52,019 nt of DNA from an uncultured Pelagibacteraceae bacterium (GTDB lineage Bacteria; Pseudomonadota; Alphaproteobacteria; Pelagibacterales; Pelagibacteraceae). Made by a program: the position numbers and the translations under genes. The notes below the pieces were generated by a model. That model worked only from the letters and a program-made list of their open reading frames with translations. It was not told where the DNA came from and did no database searches. Each line of letters begins with the position of its first letter. Position 1 is the first letter of the stretch. The stretch covers positions 1-52,019 of the forward strand of contig CABYVH010000002.1 in NCBI GenBank assembly GCA_902522365.1. The letters are read 5' to 3'. This document shows, piece after piece, positions 1-11,519 of the stretch.

Positions 1-807
1 ATCTTGCATTTTTTTTATCTTTTCTTCAGCATTTCCCTTTCCACCTGAAATAATAGCACCAGCATGTCCCATCCTTCTTCCTGGTGGAGCAGTCACTCCA
101 GCTATAAATCCAACAATTGGTTTTTTTATTTTGTGATTTTTGACAAACTCGGCAGCCTCTTCCTCAGCAGTTCCACCTATTTCTCCAATCATTAGTATGG
201 ACTCTGTTTGATCGTCATTTAAAAATAAATCAAGACAATCAATGAAATTAGTTCCACTAATTGGATCACCGCCAATTCCTATACATGTTGATTGACCGAG
301 ATTGTTCTCGGTTGTTTGAGCAACTGCCTCATAAGTAAGTGTTCCTGATCTTGATACAATTCCAACTGAACCTTTTTTATGAATATTACCTGGCATTATT
401 CCAATTTTACATTCATTGGGTGTAATTATTCCAGGACAGTTTGGACCAATTAATCTTGAGTTAGAATCTTGTAATTTTTTTTTAACTTTTAACATATCCA
501 GAATTGGTATTCCTTCGCTTATACAAACAATTAATTCAATAGATGCATCGATGGCTTCAATGATAGCTGATGAAGCGAACTTTGCAGGTACATATATCAT
601 TGTTGCATCCGCACCAGTAGCATCTTTTGCTTCTTTAACTGTGTTAAACACTGGTCTTTCTAAGTGAGTTTGTCCACCTTTTTTTGGTGTCACGCCCCCA
701 ACTAAGTTTGTTCCATATTTAATAGATTGTTCAGAGTGAAAAGTACCATGAGATCCTGTAAAACCTTGGCAAATTACTTTTGTATTTTTATCAATTAATA
801 CTGACAT
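1..807 (-). CDS. sucD: Succinyl-CoA synthetase, alpha subunit (3' end cut by window)
   Basis: SucD binds CoA and carries the phosphohistidine of succinyl-CoA synthetase, which makes ATP or GTP in the TCA cycle. I translated the minus strand from the ATG at 807. The protein opens [19 protein letters not shown], the usual CoA-binding Rossmann start, and contains [19 protein letters not shown] and, near the left edge, [10 protein letters not shown], which holds the phosphorylated His. The 269 visible residues lack only about 20 C-terminal ones against a usual length near 290, so the truncation is the window edge and not a broken gene. The start overlaps the sucC stop codon by one base (TAATG), so the two subunits are probably translationally coupled. 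Confidence 0.96.
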   Translation of the reverse strand, partial: MSVLIDKNTKVICQGFTGSHGTFHSEQSIKYGTNLVGGVTPKKGGQTHLERPVFNTVKEAKDATGADATMIYVPAKFASSAIIEAIDASIELIVCISEGIPILDMLKVKKKLQDSNSRLIGPNCPGIITPNECKIGIMPGNIHKKGSVGIVSRSGTLTYEAVAQTTENNLGQSTCIGIGGDPISGTNFIDCLDLFLNDDQTESILMIGEIGGTAEEEAAEFVKNHKIKKPIVGFIAGVTAPPGRRMGHAGAIISGGKGNAEEKIKKMQD

Positions 808-1967
808 TATTTTATTGCCTCTACAACTTTTTTTGCAGCATCTGATAAGTCATTTGCAGATATAATTTTTAAACCAGAATTCTCTAATATCTTTTTTCCT
901 TCTTCAAAGTTTGTTCCTGCTAATCTTACTACCAACGGAACTTCAATTTTAATTTCTTTTGCTGCATCTACAACACCTTGCGCAAGTACATCACATCTCA
1001 TAATTCCACCGAAAATATTTATCAATATTCCTTTAACATTTTTATCTGATAAAATAATTTTGAATGCAGCAGAAACTTTTTCTTTTGATGCTCCACCTCC
1101 TACATCTAAAAAATTTGCAGGCTCTTCACCATAAAGCTTTATGATATCCATTGTAGCCATTGCTAATCCTGCACCGTTTACCATACATCCTATACTTCCA
1201 TCTAATTTTATATATGCTAAGTCATGTTTGCTTGCTTCAATTTCAGTGGCTTCTTCCTCATTATAGTCTCTTAATTCTTGAATCTCAGGATGTTTAAATA
1301 ATGCATTTTCATCAAATGTCATTTTTGCATCAAGACAAACTACTTTATTTTCTTTCGTTAAAATAAGTGGGTTAATTTCTACTAAATTCGCATCATTTTC
1401 TATGAACAATTTATAAATTGCTTTTATTAAGCTTATAGCTTCTGAACCAGAATTATCGTCTAATTCAAAAACCTTAATAATTTTGTTACAATCAACCTCA
1501 GAAATTTCTTGGTTAAAATCGACTTTAGTTGTTAAGATTTTTTCAGGTGTATTTTGGGCAACTTCTTCAATATTCATTCCTCCTTGATCACTTGAAATAA
1601 ATGCAATTTTTGAACTTGCTCTATCAACTAGGCAAGAAAGATAAAATTCTTTACTAATATTAGATACCTCCTCAACATATAGTCTTTTTACTTCTCTACC
1701 TAAGGGTCCTGTTTGATGAGTAATTAGTTTTTTGCCAAGCAAAATATTTGCTTCTTTTTCTAAATTTTCTAAATTATCAACAATTTTTACTCCACCAGCC
1801 TTACCTCTTCCACCAGCATGAATTTGAGCTTTAAGAACATACTTATCAGTTTTCAATTCTTTAGTTTTTTGCAAAAGATCGGATACATTAAATGCAAATA
1901 CTCCCTCGGGTACATTCGCTCCATACTTTTTTAGAATTTGTTTTGCTTGGTGCTCGTGAATATTCAT
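807..1967 (-). CDS. sucC: Succinyl-CoA synthetase, beta subunit
   Basis: ADP/GDP-forming succinyl-CoA ligase beta subunit, partner of SucD. At 386 residues it is full length. An ATP-grasp domain comes first (MNIHEHQAK start, [10 protein letters not shown] at about 52-61), then a C-terminal ligase domain with [11 protein letters not shown] and [11 protein letters not shown] near residue 320. Its ATG follows the mdh stop codon directly, with no gap, and its stop overlaps the sucD start. The order mdh-sucC-sucD is common in alphaproteobacteria and supports the assignment. Confidence 0.97.
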   Translation of the reverse strand: MNIHEHQAKQILKKYGANVPEGVFAFNVSDLLQKTKELKTDKYVLKAQIHAGGRGKAGGVKIVDNLENLEKEANILLGKKLITHQTGPLGREVKRLYVEEVSNISKEFYLSCLVDRASSKIAFISSDQGGMNIEEVAQNTPEKILTTKVDFNQEISEVDCNKIIKVFELDDNSGSEAISLIKAIYKLFIENDANLVEINPLILTKENKVVCLDAKMTFDENALFKHPEIQELRDYNEEEATEIEASKHDLAYIKLDGSIGCMVNGAGLAMATMDIIKLYGEEPANFLDVGGGASKEKVSAAFKIILSDKNVKGILINIFGGIMRCDVLAQGVVDAAKEIKIEVPLVVRLAGTNFEEGKKILENSGLKIISANDLSDAAKKVVEAIK

Positions 1968-2936
<969 letters not shown>

Positions 2937-4430
2937 TTATTCCATTGTTGGCATAATAAATTCAGGATTTGACCTTATGCCTGAAGGCCATCTAGAGGTA
3001 ATAGTTTTGAATTTTGTATAAAATTTAATTCCTTCCATGCCATGCATCCCGCTATCTCCAAATAATGATCTTTTCCATCCACCAAAACTATGAAATGCCA
3101 TAGGAACTGGTATTGGAACATTTATTCCAACCATTCCAACTTGGATTTTACTTGCAAAAGTTCTTCCTGCATCACCATCTCTAGTATAAATACTTACACC
3201 GTTTCCGTACTCATGCTCGTTGATCATTTTGGTTGCTTCTTCAAAAGTTTTTACTCTAACCACTGATAGAACTGGACCAAAAATCTCTTCTTTATAAATT
3301 CTCATATCAGTAGTTACATGATCAAACAAACACCCACCTATATAAAAACCATTTTCATAACCTTGAAGTTTTAAATCTCTGCCATCAAGAACTAACTTGG
3401 CTCCTTCTTCAACTCCTAAATCAACATATCCTTTTACTTTTTCTAAATGTTGTTTTGTAACAAGAGGACCCATCTCTGAGGATTTATCCATACCAGGACC
3501 AATTTTTAATGCTTCAGCTTTTTTTACTAACCTAGATACTAACTCATCACCAATATCACCAACTGCTACAGCAACAGATTGAGCCATACATCTTTCACCT
3601 GCAGAACCATATGCGGCACCCATTAGACCATTTACAGCTCCTTCTAAATCGCAATCAGGCATCACCACTAAATGATTTTTAGCTCCCCCTAATGCTTGAA
3701 CTCTTTTTTCATTTTTAGCAGCATTCTCATATATATATTTAGCTATAGGTGTTGATCCAACAAAACTTACAGCTTTAATATCATTGTTTGTAAGTATAGC
3801 GTCTACAACTTCTTTATCTCCATTAACGACGTTAAAAACTCCATCAGGAAGACCAGCTTCGTGAAGTAATTCTGCTAATCTCATCGGACATGAGGGATCT
3901 TTTTCTGATGGTTTAAGAATAAAAGTATTTCCACATGCAATAGCTAATGGAAACATCCACATTGGCACCATTGCAGGAAAATTAAAAGGTGTTATTCCAG
4001 CAGCTACACCTAAAGGCTGTCGCATGGAATAACTATCAACATTTGTCCCAACATTCTCAGAAAATTCACCTTTAAGTACATGAGGAATTCCGCATGCAAA
4101 CTCAACAACTTCCAATCCTCTTATTAATGATCCTTTTGCATCCTCATAAACTTTTCCATGTTCAGAGACAATCAACTTTGTTAATTCATCAAAATTTTTT
4201 TCTATAAGTTCTTTAAACTTAAACATAATCCTAGCTCTCTGAAGCGCAGGCTTAAGTGACCATGTCTCAAAGGCTTTCTTAGCAATTTCAACTGTTTTAT
4301 CTAAATCTGATTTACTAGCTAAAATAACTTCTGATTCTTGCTCTCCAGTAGCAGGGTTAAAAACTTGTCCTTTTCTTTGTGAAGTACCATCTATTACTTT
4401 TCCACCAACGAAATGTTTGATTATATTCAT
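2937..4430 (-). CDS. mmsA: Methylmalonate-semialdehyde dehydrogenase (CoA-acylating)
   Basis: Aldehyde dehydrogenase superfamily protein of 497 residues, matching the MmsA/IolA family. That family turns methylmalonate semialdehyde into propionyl-CoA, and malonate semialdehyde into acetyl-CoA, with NAD and CoA. Visible features are FNFPAMVPMWMFP, the cofactor loop FVGSTPIAKYIY, ALGGAKNHLVVMPD typical of MmsA, the nucleophile Cys at about 281 in GSAGERCMAQS, and KEEIFGPVL. It lies between sdhB and mdh, inside a TCA gene block. I infer it may process malonate semialdehyde from acrylate or 3-hydroxypropionate (DMSP cleavage) or from valine and beta-alanine breakdown. No clear Shine-Dalgarno precedes the ATG. 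Confidence 0.92.
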   Translation of the reverse strand: MNIIKHFVGGKVIDGTSQRKGQVFNPATGEQESEVILASKSDLDKTVEIAKKAFETWSLKPALQRARIMFKFKELIEKNFDELTKLIVSEHGKVYEDAKGSLIRGLEVVEFACGIPHVLKGEFSENVGTNVDSYSMRQPLGVAAGITPFNFPAMVPMWMFPLAIACGNTFILKPSEKDPSCPMRLAELLHEAGLPDGVFNVVNGDKEVVDAILTNNDIKAVSFVGSTPIAKYIYENAAKNEKRVQALGGAKNHLVVMPDCDLEGAVNGLMGAAYGSAGERCMAQSVAVAVGDIGDELVSRLVKKAEALKIGPGMDKSSEMGPLVTKQHLEKVKGYVDLGVEEGAKLVLDGRDLKLQGYENGFYIGGCLFDHVTTDMRIYKEEIFGPVLSVVRVKTFEEATKMINEHEYGNGVSIYTRDGDAGRTFASKIQVGMVGINVPIPVPMAFHSFGGWKRSLFGDSGMHGMEGIKFYTKFKTITSRWPSGIRSNPEFIMPTME

Positions 4431-4454
4431 GAGTGAAATTATTTAATTAAGTAA

Positions 4455-5225
4455 TTAGGCCGTTGCAAGCATTTTCTTTATCTCTGCAATAGCTTTTGCA
4501 GGATTCAAGCCCTTTGGACAAGCATTTGTACAATTCAAGATAGTATGGCATCGATAAAGCTTAAGTTCATCAGCTACTTTTTTAAGTCTTTCTTTTCTAT
4601 CTTCATCTCTACTATCAATTATCCATCTATAAGCCTGAAGTAAAACAGCTGGACCTAAATATTTTTCACCATTCCACCAATAACTTGGACATGACGTTGA
4701 ACAACATGCACACATAATACATTCATATAATCCATCTAATTTTGCTCTGTCATTTTTAGATTGGATATTCTCTTTATCATTTACTTTTGAGGTTTTTAAC
4801 CAAGGTTCAACAGACTCATATTGTTTATATAATGTGCTTAAATCACCGATTAAATCTTTTAAGACTTTTAGATGTGGTAAGGGATAAATATCAATATCTC
4901 CATCCAGTTCTGAATGGGACTTCGTACATGCTAAACCATTTTTTCCATTCATATTCATCGCACAAGATCCACAAACTCCATGAGCACAAGATCTTCTGTA
5001 AGCTATAGAAGGATCTATTTCATTTTTTATTTTGTTTAAAACATCAAGGACTTTAGATGAACAATTGTTCATATCAACTTCATAGGTATCAAGTCTTGGA
5101 TTTTCATTTTTAGATGGATCCCATCTATAAATATTTATTTTTCTAATATTTTTTGAACCAGTTTTATCTTTATAGTATTGACCTTTTTCTACCTTTGAGT
5201 TTGCAGGTAAATTTAATTGAACCAT
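4455..5225 (-). CDS. sdhB: Succinate dehydrogenase iron-sulfur subunit
   Basis: Carries electrons from the SdhA flavin to ubiquinone. The 256 residues contain all cluster ligands: the [2Fe-2S] cysteines at 80, 85, 88 and 100 ([10 protein letters not shown]...C) and the ferredoxin-like cysteines at 169, 172, 175 and 179, then 226, 232 and 236 for the 4Fe and 3Fe clusters. The quinone-site residues are kept, with Trp at 183-184 in [10 protein letters not shown] and His227 in [10 protein letters not shown]. Its start shares one base with the sdhA stop. Cofactor ligands are complete here, in contrast to the membrane anchors. Confidence 0.97.
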   Translation of the reverse strand: MVQLNLPANSKVEKGQYYKDKTGSKNIRKINIYRWDPSKNENPRLDTYEVDMNNCSSKVLDVLNKIKNEIDPSIAYRRSCAHGVCGSCAMNMNGKNGLACTKSHSELDGDIDIYPLPHLKVLKDLIGDLSTLYKQYESVEPWLKTSKVNDKENIQSKNDRAKLDGLYECIMCACCSTSCPSYWWNGEKYLGPAVLLQAYRWIIDSRDEDRKERLKKVADELKLYRCHTILNCTNACPKGLNPAKAIAEIKKMLATA

Positions 5226-7000
5226 TAATACACTCTTTCCTGTGGAGGAAAATATTGTACATCATTTGTAAGTGTTGATCTATGAACAGGTCTATAATTA
5301 ATTTTAGTTTTTGAACCATTACACCAAGACAGAGTGTGTTGCATATAATTCTCATCATCTCTTTTTGGAAAATCTTCCCTTGCATGAGCTCCTCTGCTTT
5401 CTTTTCTATGATACGCAGAGTCCATTGTAGTTATTGCTTGTCTTATTAAGTTGTCAAATTCTAGTGTTTCAACTAAATCAGTATTAAAGATTAATGACTT
5501 ATCTTTTACAGAAAGAGAGTCCATTCCATCATAAGGTCTTCTAATTTCATCAACGCCCTCTTTTAATGTTTTCTCAGTTCTAAATACAGCACATTTTGAT
5601 TGCATCGTTTTTTGCATTGAAAGTCTCAGTTCAGATGTTGGATTTGAACCCTCTGAGTTTCTTAATTTGTCAAATCTATCTAAACATCTGTCCGTTTCAT
5701 TTTTATCAATCTCATCATGCTTCATTCCAGGCTTTACTAACTCTGCAGCTCTTTTCGCTGCCGCTCTTCCAAAAACTACTAAATCTATTAATGAGTTTGA
5801 ACCTAATCTATTTGCGCCATGAACAGAAACACATGCTGCTTCTCCAATAGCCATTAACCCAGGTACAGTTTTTTCAGATCCATTTAGTGTTAAAACTTCT
5901 GCTTTATAATTTGTTGGTATTCCACCCATATTATAATGCACTGTAGGTACTACTGGTATAGGTTCCTTAGTAACATCAACATTTGCAAATAATTTTGAAG
6001 CCTCTGATATTCCTGGAAGTCTCTCATCTATAACTTTTGGATCCAAATGATCAATGTGAAGATGAACATGATCTTGTTCTTTTCCAATACCTCTACCCTC
6101 ATTAATTTCTACTGCAATTGATCTACTTACAACATCTCTAGATGCTAAATCTTTTGCTTTAGGAGCATAACGCTCCATAAATCTTTCTCCTTTTGAATTT
6201 ACTAGATAACCACCTTCTCCTCTTACACCTTCGGAAATTAATGTTCCATGACCATATATTCCCGTTGGATGAAATTGTACAAATTCCATGTCTTGTAAAG
6301 GTAATCCAGCTCTTAGAGCCATAGCATTACCATCTCCAGTGCAAGTATGAGCTGAAGTTGCTGAGTAATACACTTTTCCATACCCTCCTGTTGCAATAAT
6401 TGTTGTGTGGGATCTAAATCTGTGAATTGTTCCATCATTGAGGTTCCAAGCAATTATACCTTTGCATGCTCCATCTTTCATTATTAAATCTAGCGCAAAA
6501 TATTCAATAAAAAATTCGGTATTATGTTTTAAAGCTTGTCCATACAATGTGTGAAGTATTGCATGTCCAGTCCTATCTGCTGCTGCACATGTTCTTTGAA
6601 CTGTTTCATTTCCGTAGTTTTTTGTCATACCCCCAAAAGGTCTTTGATAAATTTTTCCTTCCTCAGTTCGACTAAATGGAACACCGTACTTTTCTAATTC
6701 AAGAACAGCAGCTGGTGCTTCTTTACATAAATATTCGATAGAATCTTGGTCACCTAACCAATCAGCACCTTTGACTGTGTCATACATGTGCCATCTCCAG
6801 TCATCTTCTCCCATATTTCCAAGTGCTGCAGAAATACCACCTTGGGCTGCAGATGTGTGACTTCTTGTTGGGAATACTTTTGATACACATGCGGTTTTTA
6901 GACCGGCCTCACTTAGGCCAACAGCTGCTCTTAGTCCAGATCCACCTGCACCTAAAACAACTACATCATATTCATGATCAATAATTTTGTACGAACTCAT
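5225..7000 (-). CDS. sdhA: Succinate dehydrogenase flavoprotein subunit
   Basis: Oxidises succinate to fumarate using covalently bound FAD. Full length at 591 residues. The Rossmann motif GAGGSG is at 17-22, the His that carries FAD is His48 in [11 protein letters not shown], and the active-site segments [28 protein letters not shown] and [19 protein letters not shown] are all present. It is two bases downstream of sdhD and overlaps sdhB by one base. Confidence 0.97.
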   Translation of the reverse strand: MSSYKIIDHEYDVVVLGAGGSGLRAAVGLSEAGLKTACVSKVFPTRSHTSAAQGGISAALGNMGEDDWRWHMYDTVKGADWLGDQDSIEYLCKEAPAAVLELEKYGVPFSRTEEGKIYQRPFGGMTKNYGNETVQRTCAAADRTGHAILHTLYGQALKHNTEFFIEYFALDLIMKDGACKGIIAWNLNDGTIHRFRSHTTIIATGGYGKVYYSATSAHTCTGDGNAMALRAGLPLQDMEFVQFHPTGIYGHGTLISEGVRGEGGYLVNSKGERFMERYAPKAKDLASRDVVSRSIAVEINEGRGIGKEQDHVHLHIDHLDPKVIDERLPGISEASKLFANVDVTKEPIPVVPTVHYNMGGIPTNYKAEVLTLNGSEKTVPGLMAIGEAACVSVHGANRLGSNSLIDLVVFGRAAAKRAAELVKPGMKHDEIDKNETDRCLDRFDKLRNSEGSNPTSELRLSMQKTMQSKCAVFRTEKTLKEGVDEIRRPYDGMDSLSVKDKSLIFNTDLVETLEFDNLIRQAITTMDSAYHRKESRGAHAREDFPKRDDENYMQHTLSWCNGSKTKINYRPVHRSTLTNDVQYFPPQERVY

Positions 7001-7002
7001 AA

Positions 7003-7326
7003 CTATATATTAAATACTAAGATAATTATTATTAATGGAAATACTATAGCAAAGATATTTAATGATTTATTTGCGGCATTTTTGATTTTTTCGTCCTCAA
7101 TATAATCTTCAAAAACCTCACTAATGCTTAAAGCTGAGAAAAAATATGCAAAAATCAAAAAAAGACTAAATAAGAACTTAGATGGTTGAGATGTTATGAA
7201 TAAAAGTAATTCATTATAACCTTTGTCATAAACAGAAGCCAAATTTATAGAAAACCACAACATTAATGGTAGTAAAATTGCAGAACTTACTTTTAGAAAA
7301 AGCCATTTCTTGGTTACAGACCCCAT
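7003..7326 (-). CDS. sdhD: Succinate dehydrogenase membrane anchor SdhD lacking the heme-ligand His
   Basis: A 107-residue protein with three hydrophobic segments (about 8-31, 50-70 and 88-107), located between sdhC and sdhA as expected for the small anchor of complex II. The quinone-site pair Asp74-Tyr75 in VFEDYIEDE matches the conserved DY of SdhD. Eleven residues before that Asp, where the family has the axial His of heme b, this protein has Phe63, and the nearby conserved Gly is Ser. The whole protein contains no histidine, so it cannot give a His ligand to heme. The identity is certain from context and the DY motif; the heme status is inferred. Confidence 0.9.
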   Translation of the reverse strand: MGSVTKKWLFLKVSSAILLPLMLWFSINLASVYDKGYNELLLFITSQPSKFLFSLFLIFAYFFSALSISEVFEDYIEDEKIKNAANKSLNIFAIVFPLIIIILVFNI

Positions 7327-7709
7327 TAAATTAAGTGCCTTCCTATGAGAAAAATTATAACAGTAAGAGGAAATGATCCAACCAGAACTATTAATCCAGT
7401 TACTTTTGTAGTTTTCTGCTCAAATCCGTAACCTAAATCCATGATCAAATGCCTTATTTCGCTGAGCATTTGAAATGTAAAAGACCAAATAACTCCCAAA
7501 CAAACAAATTTACCAACTAAAGATGACAAGAAAAAATTAGTAAATACATAATTTTCCTCTCCTAATAATAAAGATGCTATCCAAATACCTATCAAGGTTA
7601 CTGTAACAAAGTTTATTATACCAGTTACTCTGTGTGATATAGAAACTAACGAAGAGATGTGCCAGTTATAAATTTGTATATGTGGCGATATTGGATTTTT
7701 ATTTTCCAT
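7326..7709 (-). CDS. sdhC: Succinate dehydrogenase cytochrome b556-type subunit SdhC with Gln at the heme-ligand position
   Basis: Large membrane anchor of complex II, 127 residues with three membrane segments. The N-terminal SPHIQIY and the quinone-site motif with Ser23, His26 and Arg27 (LVSISHRVTG) are typical. In the family, TM2 reads His-x3-Gly-x-Arg-His, and the first His binds heme b. Here the segment is QMLSEIRHLIMDLG, so the ligand position is Gln80 and the Gly is Glu, while Arg86-His87 remain. The start lies inside the end of asd (11-base overlap) and the stop overlaps the sdhD start. Confidence 0.93.
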   Translation of the reverse strand: MENKNPISPHIQIYNWHISSLVSISHRVTGIINFVTVTLIGIWIASLLLGEENYVFTNFFLSSLVGKFVCLGVIWSFTFQMLSEIRHLIMDLGYGFEQKTTKVTGLIVLVGSFPLTVIIFLIGRHLI

Positions 7710-8709
7710 AAAAATCTTTTTCTACTAAAGCCTCAGCAATTTCAACTGCATTAAGTGCAGCACCTTTTAATAAATTATCAGACACAACCCACAAATTAAT
7801 TGAATTTGGTTGAGAAGAATCCTCACGAATTCTTGATATGAATGTTTCAAATTTGTCTTCAGCTTCAACAGGGGTAATATATCCTCCATCTTTTTTCTCA
7901 TCAACTACCTTACATCCTGGTGATGATGATAAGATATTTCTTATTTCTTCTAAGTCATGTTTTTTGTTGAATTCAACATTCACACTTATGGAGTGAGAAA
8001 CAAGAACAGGGATTCTGACACAAGTAGATGTAATATTTATTTTACTATCTAAAATTTTTTTTACCTCATCATGATTTTTTTGCTCTTCTTTTGTGCTTCC
8101 ATTTTCAAGAAAACTATCAATATGTGGTATAGCATTAAAAGCAATTTGCTTAGTAAAATTTTTTGACTCAACATCTTTATTTTCCAAGACTTCTTTGGTT
8201 TGAGATATAAGTTCATCCATGCCAGCTTTGCCTGCTCCTGATACTGATTGATAGGTTGATGCAACTATTCTTTTTACATTATACAAATCATGTAATGGTT
8301 TAAGAGCTACAACTATTGGTATTACTGAACAATTGGCATTTGCTATAATATTCTTATTTTTAAATTTAGGTAATTCTTTGGAATTTACCTCTGGAACAAT
8401 TAAAGGAATTTCTGGATCTTTTCTAAAGAATTTTGAATTATCAATTACAATTGTTTTTTCTGCTGCGATCGGTGCCCATTTTTCAGCAATTGAAGAACCA
8501 GCTGCAAAAAAAGCAATTTTTACTTTTGAGAAATCAAATTGTTCTAAATTACTTACAGTATGATCTTTTCCTAAAAAATTAATTTTTTTTCCTTCACTAT
8601 TTGAAGACGCAACTAAATAAGCCTCTGTTATTGGAAAGTTTTTTTTTTCCAAAACTTCTATTAATTTTCGACCTACGTTTCCTGTCGCTCCTACTATTGC
8701 TATATTCAT
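7699..8709 (-). CDS. asd: Aspartate-semialdehyde dehydrogenase
   Basis: NADPH-dependent reduction of aspartyl phosphate to aspartate semialdehyde, the branch point to lysine/diaminopimelate, threonine and methionine. The 336 residues start with AIVGATGNVGRKL (NADP site) and contain the nucleophile Cys127 in NANCSVIP, STYQSVSGAGKAG and CVRIPVLVSHS with the active-site Arg. The gene sits between dmdA (19 bases) and sdhC (11-base overlap). A diaminopimelate use fits with dapF in the same window. Confidence 0.95.
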   Translation of the reverse strand: MNIAIVGATGNVGRKLIEVLEKKNFPITEAYLVASSNSEGKKINFLGKDHTVSNLEQFDFSKVKIAFFAAGSSIAEKWAPIAAEKTIVIDNSKFFRKDPEIPLIVPEVNSKELPKFKNKNIIANANCSVIPIVVALKPLHDLYNVKRIVASTYQSVSGAGKAGMDELISQTKEVLENKDVESKNFTKQIAFNAIPHIDSFLENGSTKEEQKNHDEVKKILDSKINITSTCVRIPVLVSHSISVNVEFNKKHDLEEIRNILSSSPGCKVVDEKKDGGYITPVEAEDKFETFISRIREDSSQPNSINLWVVSDNLLKGAALNAVEIAEALVEKDFYGK

Positions 8710-8728
8710 GATATTTTAAAGTTTTATA

Positions 8729-9838
8729 CTAAATGAAAGGTAAATCACAAACTTTTCCATCAAAATCAGAGCCATTTATATTGATTTTAAAGGATTTCGA
8801 AGTCTCAAAGTGTGGTTTGTTAATCATTGCAATCCCAATGACTTGTTTGAAGGTCGGATTGTAACAACCAGATCTTAATTCTCCGATTACATTATTATCT
8901 TCATCTACTAGATCCATTGAGCCATTAACACTTATTTCCTTGGCATCAATTTTTACTCCCATAAGTTTTTTTTTAATTCCTTCAGCTTTAATTTTTTTAA
9001 GTTTTTCTTTACCTAAGAAATCAACATCACTATCTATATTTACATACTTATCAAAACCACACTCATATGGATTATCTCCATTATCCATGTCATTTCCATG
9101 AGAAAGTAATCCGCTTTCAATACGTTCGATTAGGTTTGGTCCACCTGGTCTAATATTGAATTCCTTACCAATTTCAAAAAGATGATCATATAGTTTTAAA
9201 CCTGACTCGTTGTGTTCCATATAAATTTCATAACCACCTTGTTTAGACCAACCAGATCTCGCAATTAAATGCTTATCACCACCGAATTCAAAATAATCAA
9301 AGCCAAAAAATTTAAGATTTGCAATTTTTTCTCCGAAAACTTTTTCCATTAATTTAAATGACTTTGGACCTTGCACTGCCATTATATCAACATCAGGTTC
9401 AGAAATTTTTACATCAAATTTATTTCCAATCGCTAATCCTTTGGCAAATAGAATTACATCTGAGTCAGCTAAAGAGACCCACCACCTATTTTCATTTAAT
9501 CTTAGAACTACAGGATCATTAATTAAACCTGCATTATCATCAATGATAGGGCAATAATAACATCTTCCATCTTTGGATTTTGATAAATCTCTGCAAGTCA
9601 TCAATTGAACTAATTTAGCTGAGTCTTTACCAGAAATTTCAACTTGTCTTTCAGCGGCAACATCCCAAATCTGAACATGCTCTTTTAAGTGATGATAAGC
9701 ATCTTCTACAGAACCAAATGCTGCTGGCAGCAACATATGATTATATATAGTATAAGCAGTTACACCCTGTTTTTCAATTCTAGAGGTATAAGGTGTCCCT
9801 CTAAGTCTTCTTGATTTTGCTATTAAAAAAGTTTTCAT
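8729..9838 (-). CDS. dmdA: Dimethylsulfoniopropionate (DMSP) demethylase
   Basis: DmdA moves a methyl group from DMSP to tetrahydrofolate, leaving 3-methylmercaptopropionate. It belongs to the GcvT (aminomethyltransferase) fold family. I recognise the SAR11 form by its length (369) and segments such as [61 protein letters not shown] and the C-terminal VCDLPFI. GcvT proper would sit with gcvH and gcvP and differs in these segments. The next two genes upstream are dmdB and dmdC, which makes the assignment strong. The start has no Shine-Dalgarno and follows a run of eight A. The residue count before SRRLRG is the one I recall for the known SAR11 protein. Confidence 0.95.
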   Translation of the reverse strand: MKTFLIAKSRRLRGTPYTSRIEKQGVTAYTIYNHMLLPAAFGSVEDAYHHLKEHVQIWDVAAERQVEISGKDSAKLVQLMTCRDLSKSKDGRCYYCPIIDDNAGLINDPVVLRLNENRWWVSLADSDVILFAKGLAIGNKFDVKISEPDVDIMAVQGPKSFKLMEKVFGEKIANLKFFGFDYFEFGGDKHLIARSGWSKQGGYEIYMEHNESGLKLYDHLFEIGKEFNIRPGGPNLIERIESGLLSHGNDMDNGDNPYECGFDKYVNIDSDVDFLGKEKLKKIKAEGIKKKLMGVKIDAKEISVNGSMDLVDEDNNVIGELRSGCYNPTFKQVIGIAMINKPHFETSKSFKININGSDFDGKVCDLPFI

Positions 9839-9889
9839 TTTTTTTTGAGCATTACTGCCATCTTATTTGATTTTTGTAAAGAAACTATA

Positions 9890-11518
9890 TTAGTTTAATT
9901 CCTTAGCTTGTTTTCTAAGTTCAAACTTTTGAATTTTTCCAGTGGATGTCTTTGGTAGCGGAGTAAACACAACCTTCTTAGGAAGTTTAAATCCAGCAAG
10001 AGTTTCTCGACAAAATTTAATAATTTCTTCCTCTGAGCTTGATTTTCCTTCGATTAATTCAATAAAAGCACAAGGTGTTTCACCCCATTTCTCATCTGGT
10101 TTTGCTACAACAGCTGCCAGCGATACAGCAGGATGTTTTGAAATCGTATTTTCTATCTCAATAGATGAAATATTTTCTCCTCCTGAAATTATAATATCTT
10201 TTGATCGGTCTTGTATTTTTATGTAACCACTTGGATGCGTTACAGCTAAGTCCCCAGAATGAAACCATCCTCCATCCATTGATTTTTCTGTCGCTTCTTT
10301 GTCTTTAAAATAACCTTTCATTACAACATTTCCTCTAATCATTATCTCTCCCATTGTTTTTCCATCATGAGGAACAGGCTTCATGGTTTCAGGGTCCATT
10401 ACAATAACGCCTTCTGTATTGGGATACCTTACACCTTGTCTTGCTCTAATTTCATTTTGATTATTTTGATCTAATTCGTCCCATTCTTGATTCCATGCAC
10501 ACTGCAAAATATGACCATAAGTTTCCGTTAGACCATAAACATGCATTACTTCAAAGCCTAACTTTTGCATTTTTTCAAAAATTATACTAGGAGGAGGAGC
10601 GCCTGCTGTTAATACGTATACCTTTCTTTTTAACTCTTTTTGCTGATCCTCAGGTGCATTAGCTAACATGTTTAAAACTATCGGTGCTCCACCAAAATGA
10701 GTAACTTCATATTTTTCAATTAATTCAAATATCTTTTTTACATCAATATTTCTCAGACAAATTACTCGACCGTGAATCATTGACATTGTCCAAGGATAGC
10801 ACCAGCCATTACAATGAAACATTGGTACTGTGTATAAAAAATTTAACTGATTAGGCATGTTCCATGCAACCGCACTTCCAGTTGCCATTAAATATGATCC
10901 TCTATGATGATAAACAACTCCTTTCGGATTACCAGTTGTTCCAGAAGTATAACCCAAAGCTATAGCTTGCCACTCATCTTTTGGCATTTTCCATTTAAAA
11001 TTTTCATCTCCAGAATTTAAAAATTCCTCATATTCCAAAGATCCAATATTTTTAGAGTCGGTTAAGTTTGCGTCTTTATCATCAATATCTATTATTTTTA
11101 TTTCTTGTTTAACATCTTCTAAAGCTTTTTTTACTACATCATGAAATTGTCTGTCTACAATTAGCACCTTTGCTTCACTGTGATTTAAAATGTAACTAAT
11201 TGTTTTAGAGTCTAATCTTGTATTAATTGCATTAATAACTGCTCCAACCATTGGTATTGAGTAATGAGCTTCAAATATTTCGGGTGTATTAAAAGCTAAA
11301 ACAGATACCGTATCACCTGTTTTAATTCCTAATTTATCTAAAGCACTAGCAAACTTAATACATCTTTTGTAAACTTCACTCCAAGTGTATTTCCTACTTT
11401 CATAAACTACTGCTTCGTAGTTTGGATAAATATCTTTTGCTCTTTCTAGAAATGATAAAGGGGTTAATGGAACATAATTGGCATCGTTTTTATCCAAATT
11501 TGTTTCATAAGGATTCAT
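9890..11518 (-). CDS. dmdB: 3-methylmercaptopropionate-CoA ligase
   Basis: Acyl-adenylate-forming enzyme of 542 residues. The family motifs are YTSGTTGNPKGVVYHH (P-loop), VYGLTETYGH, GWFHSGDLAV, DRSKDIIISGGENIS, and the C-terminal Lys in PKTSTGKIQKFEL. Alone it would be a generic medium-chain acyl-CoA ligase. Lying one base from dmdC and 51 bases from dmdA, it is most likely DmdB, which activates the product of DmdA to MMPA-CoA. Substrate choice is inferred from the neighbours. Confidence 0.9.
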   Translation of the reverse strand: MNPYETNLDKNDANYVPLTPLSFLERAKDIYPNYEAVVYESRKYTWSEVYKRCIKFASALDKLGIKTGDTVSVLAFNTPEIFEAHYSIPMVGAVINAINTRLDSKTISYILNHSEAKVLIVDRQFHDVVKKALEDVKQEIKIIDIDDKDANLTDSKNIGSLEYEEFLNSGDENFKWKMPKDEWQAIALGYTSGTTGNPKGVVYHHRGSYLMATGSAVAWNMPNQLNFLYTVPMFHCNGWCYPWTMSMIHGRVICLRNIDVKKIFELIEKYEVTHFGGAPIVLNMLANAPEDQQKELKRKVYVLTAGAPPPSIIFEKMQKLGFEVMHVYGLTETYGHILQCAWNQEWDELDQNNQNEIRARQGVRYPNTEGVIVMDPETMKPVPHDGKTMGEIMIRGNVVMKGYFKDKEATEKSMDGGWFHSGDLAVTHPSGYIKIQDRSKDIIISGGENISSIEIENTISKHPAVSLAAVVAKPDEKWGETPCAFIELIEGKSSSEEEIIKFCRETLAGFKLPKKVVFTPLPKTSTGKIQKFELRKQAKELN

Positions 11519-11519
11519 T

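Noticed and set aside
416..667. Plus-strand open frame of 83 codons inside sucD
   Set aside because: It is an antisense shadow of a clear minus-strand gene; the same holds for the other opposite-strand frames inside sdhA, leuC, dmdB, mmsA and the ABC genes.
8729..9838. Glycine cleavage T protein (gcvT) as the identity of dmdA
   Set aside because: Same fold, but no gcvH or gcvP nearby, while dmdB and dmdC are adjacent and the sequence has DmdA-specific segments.
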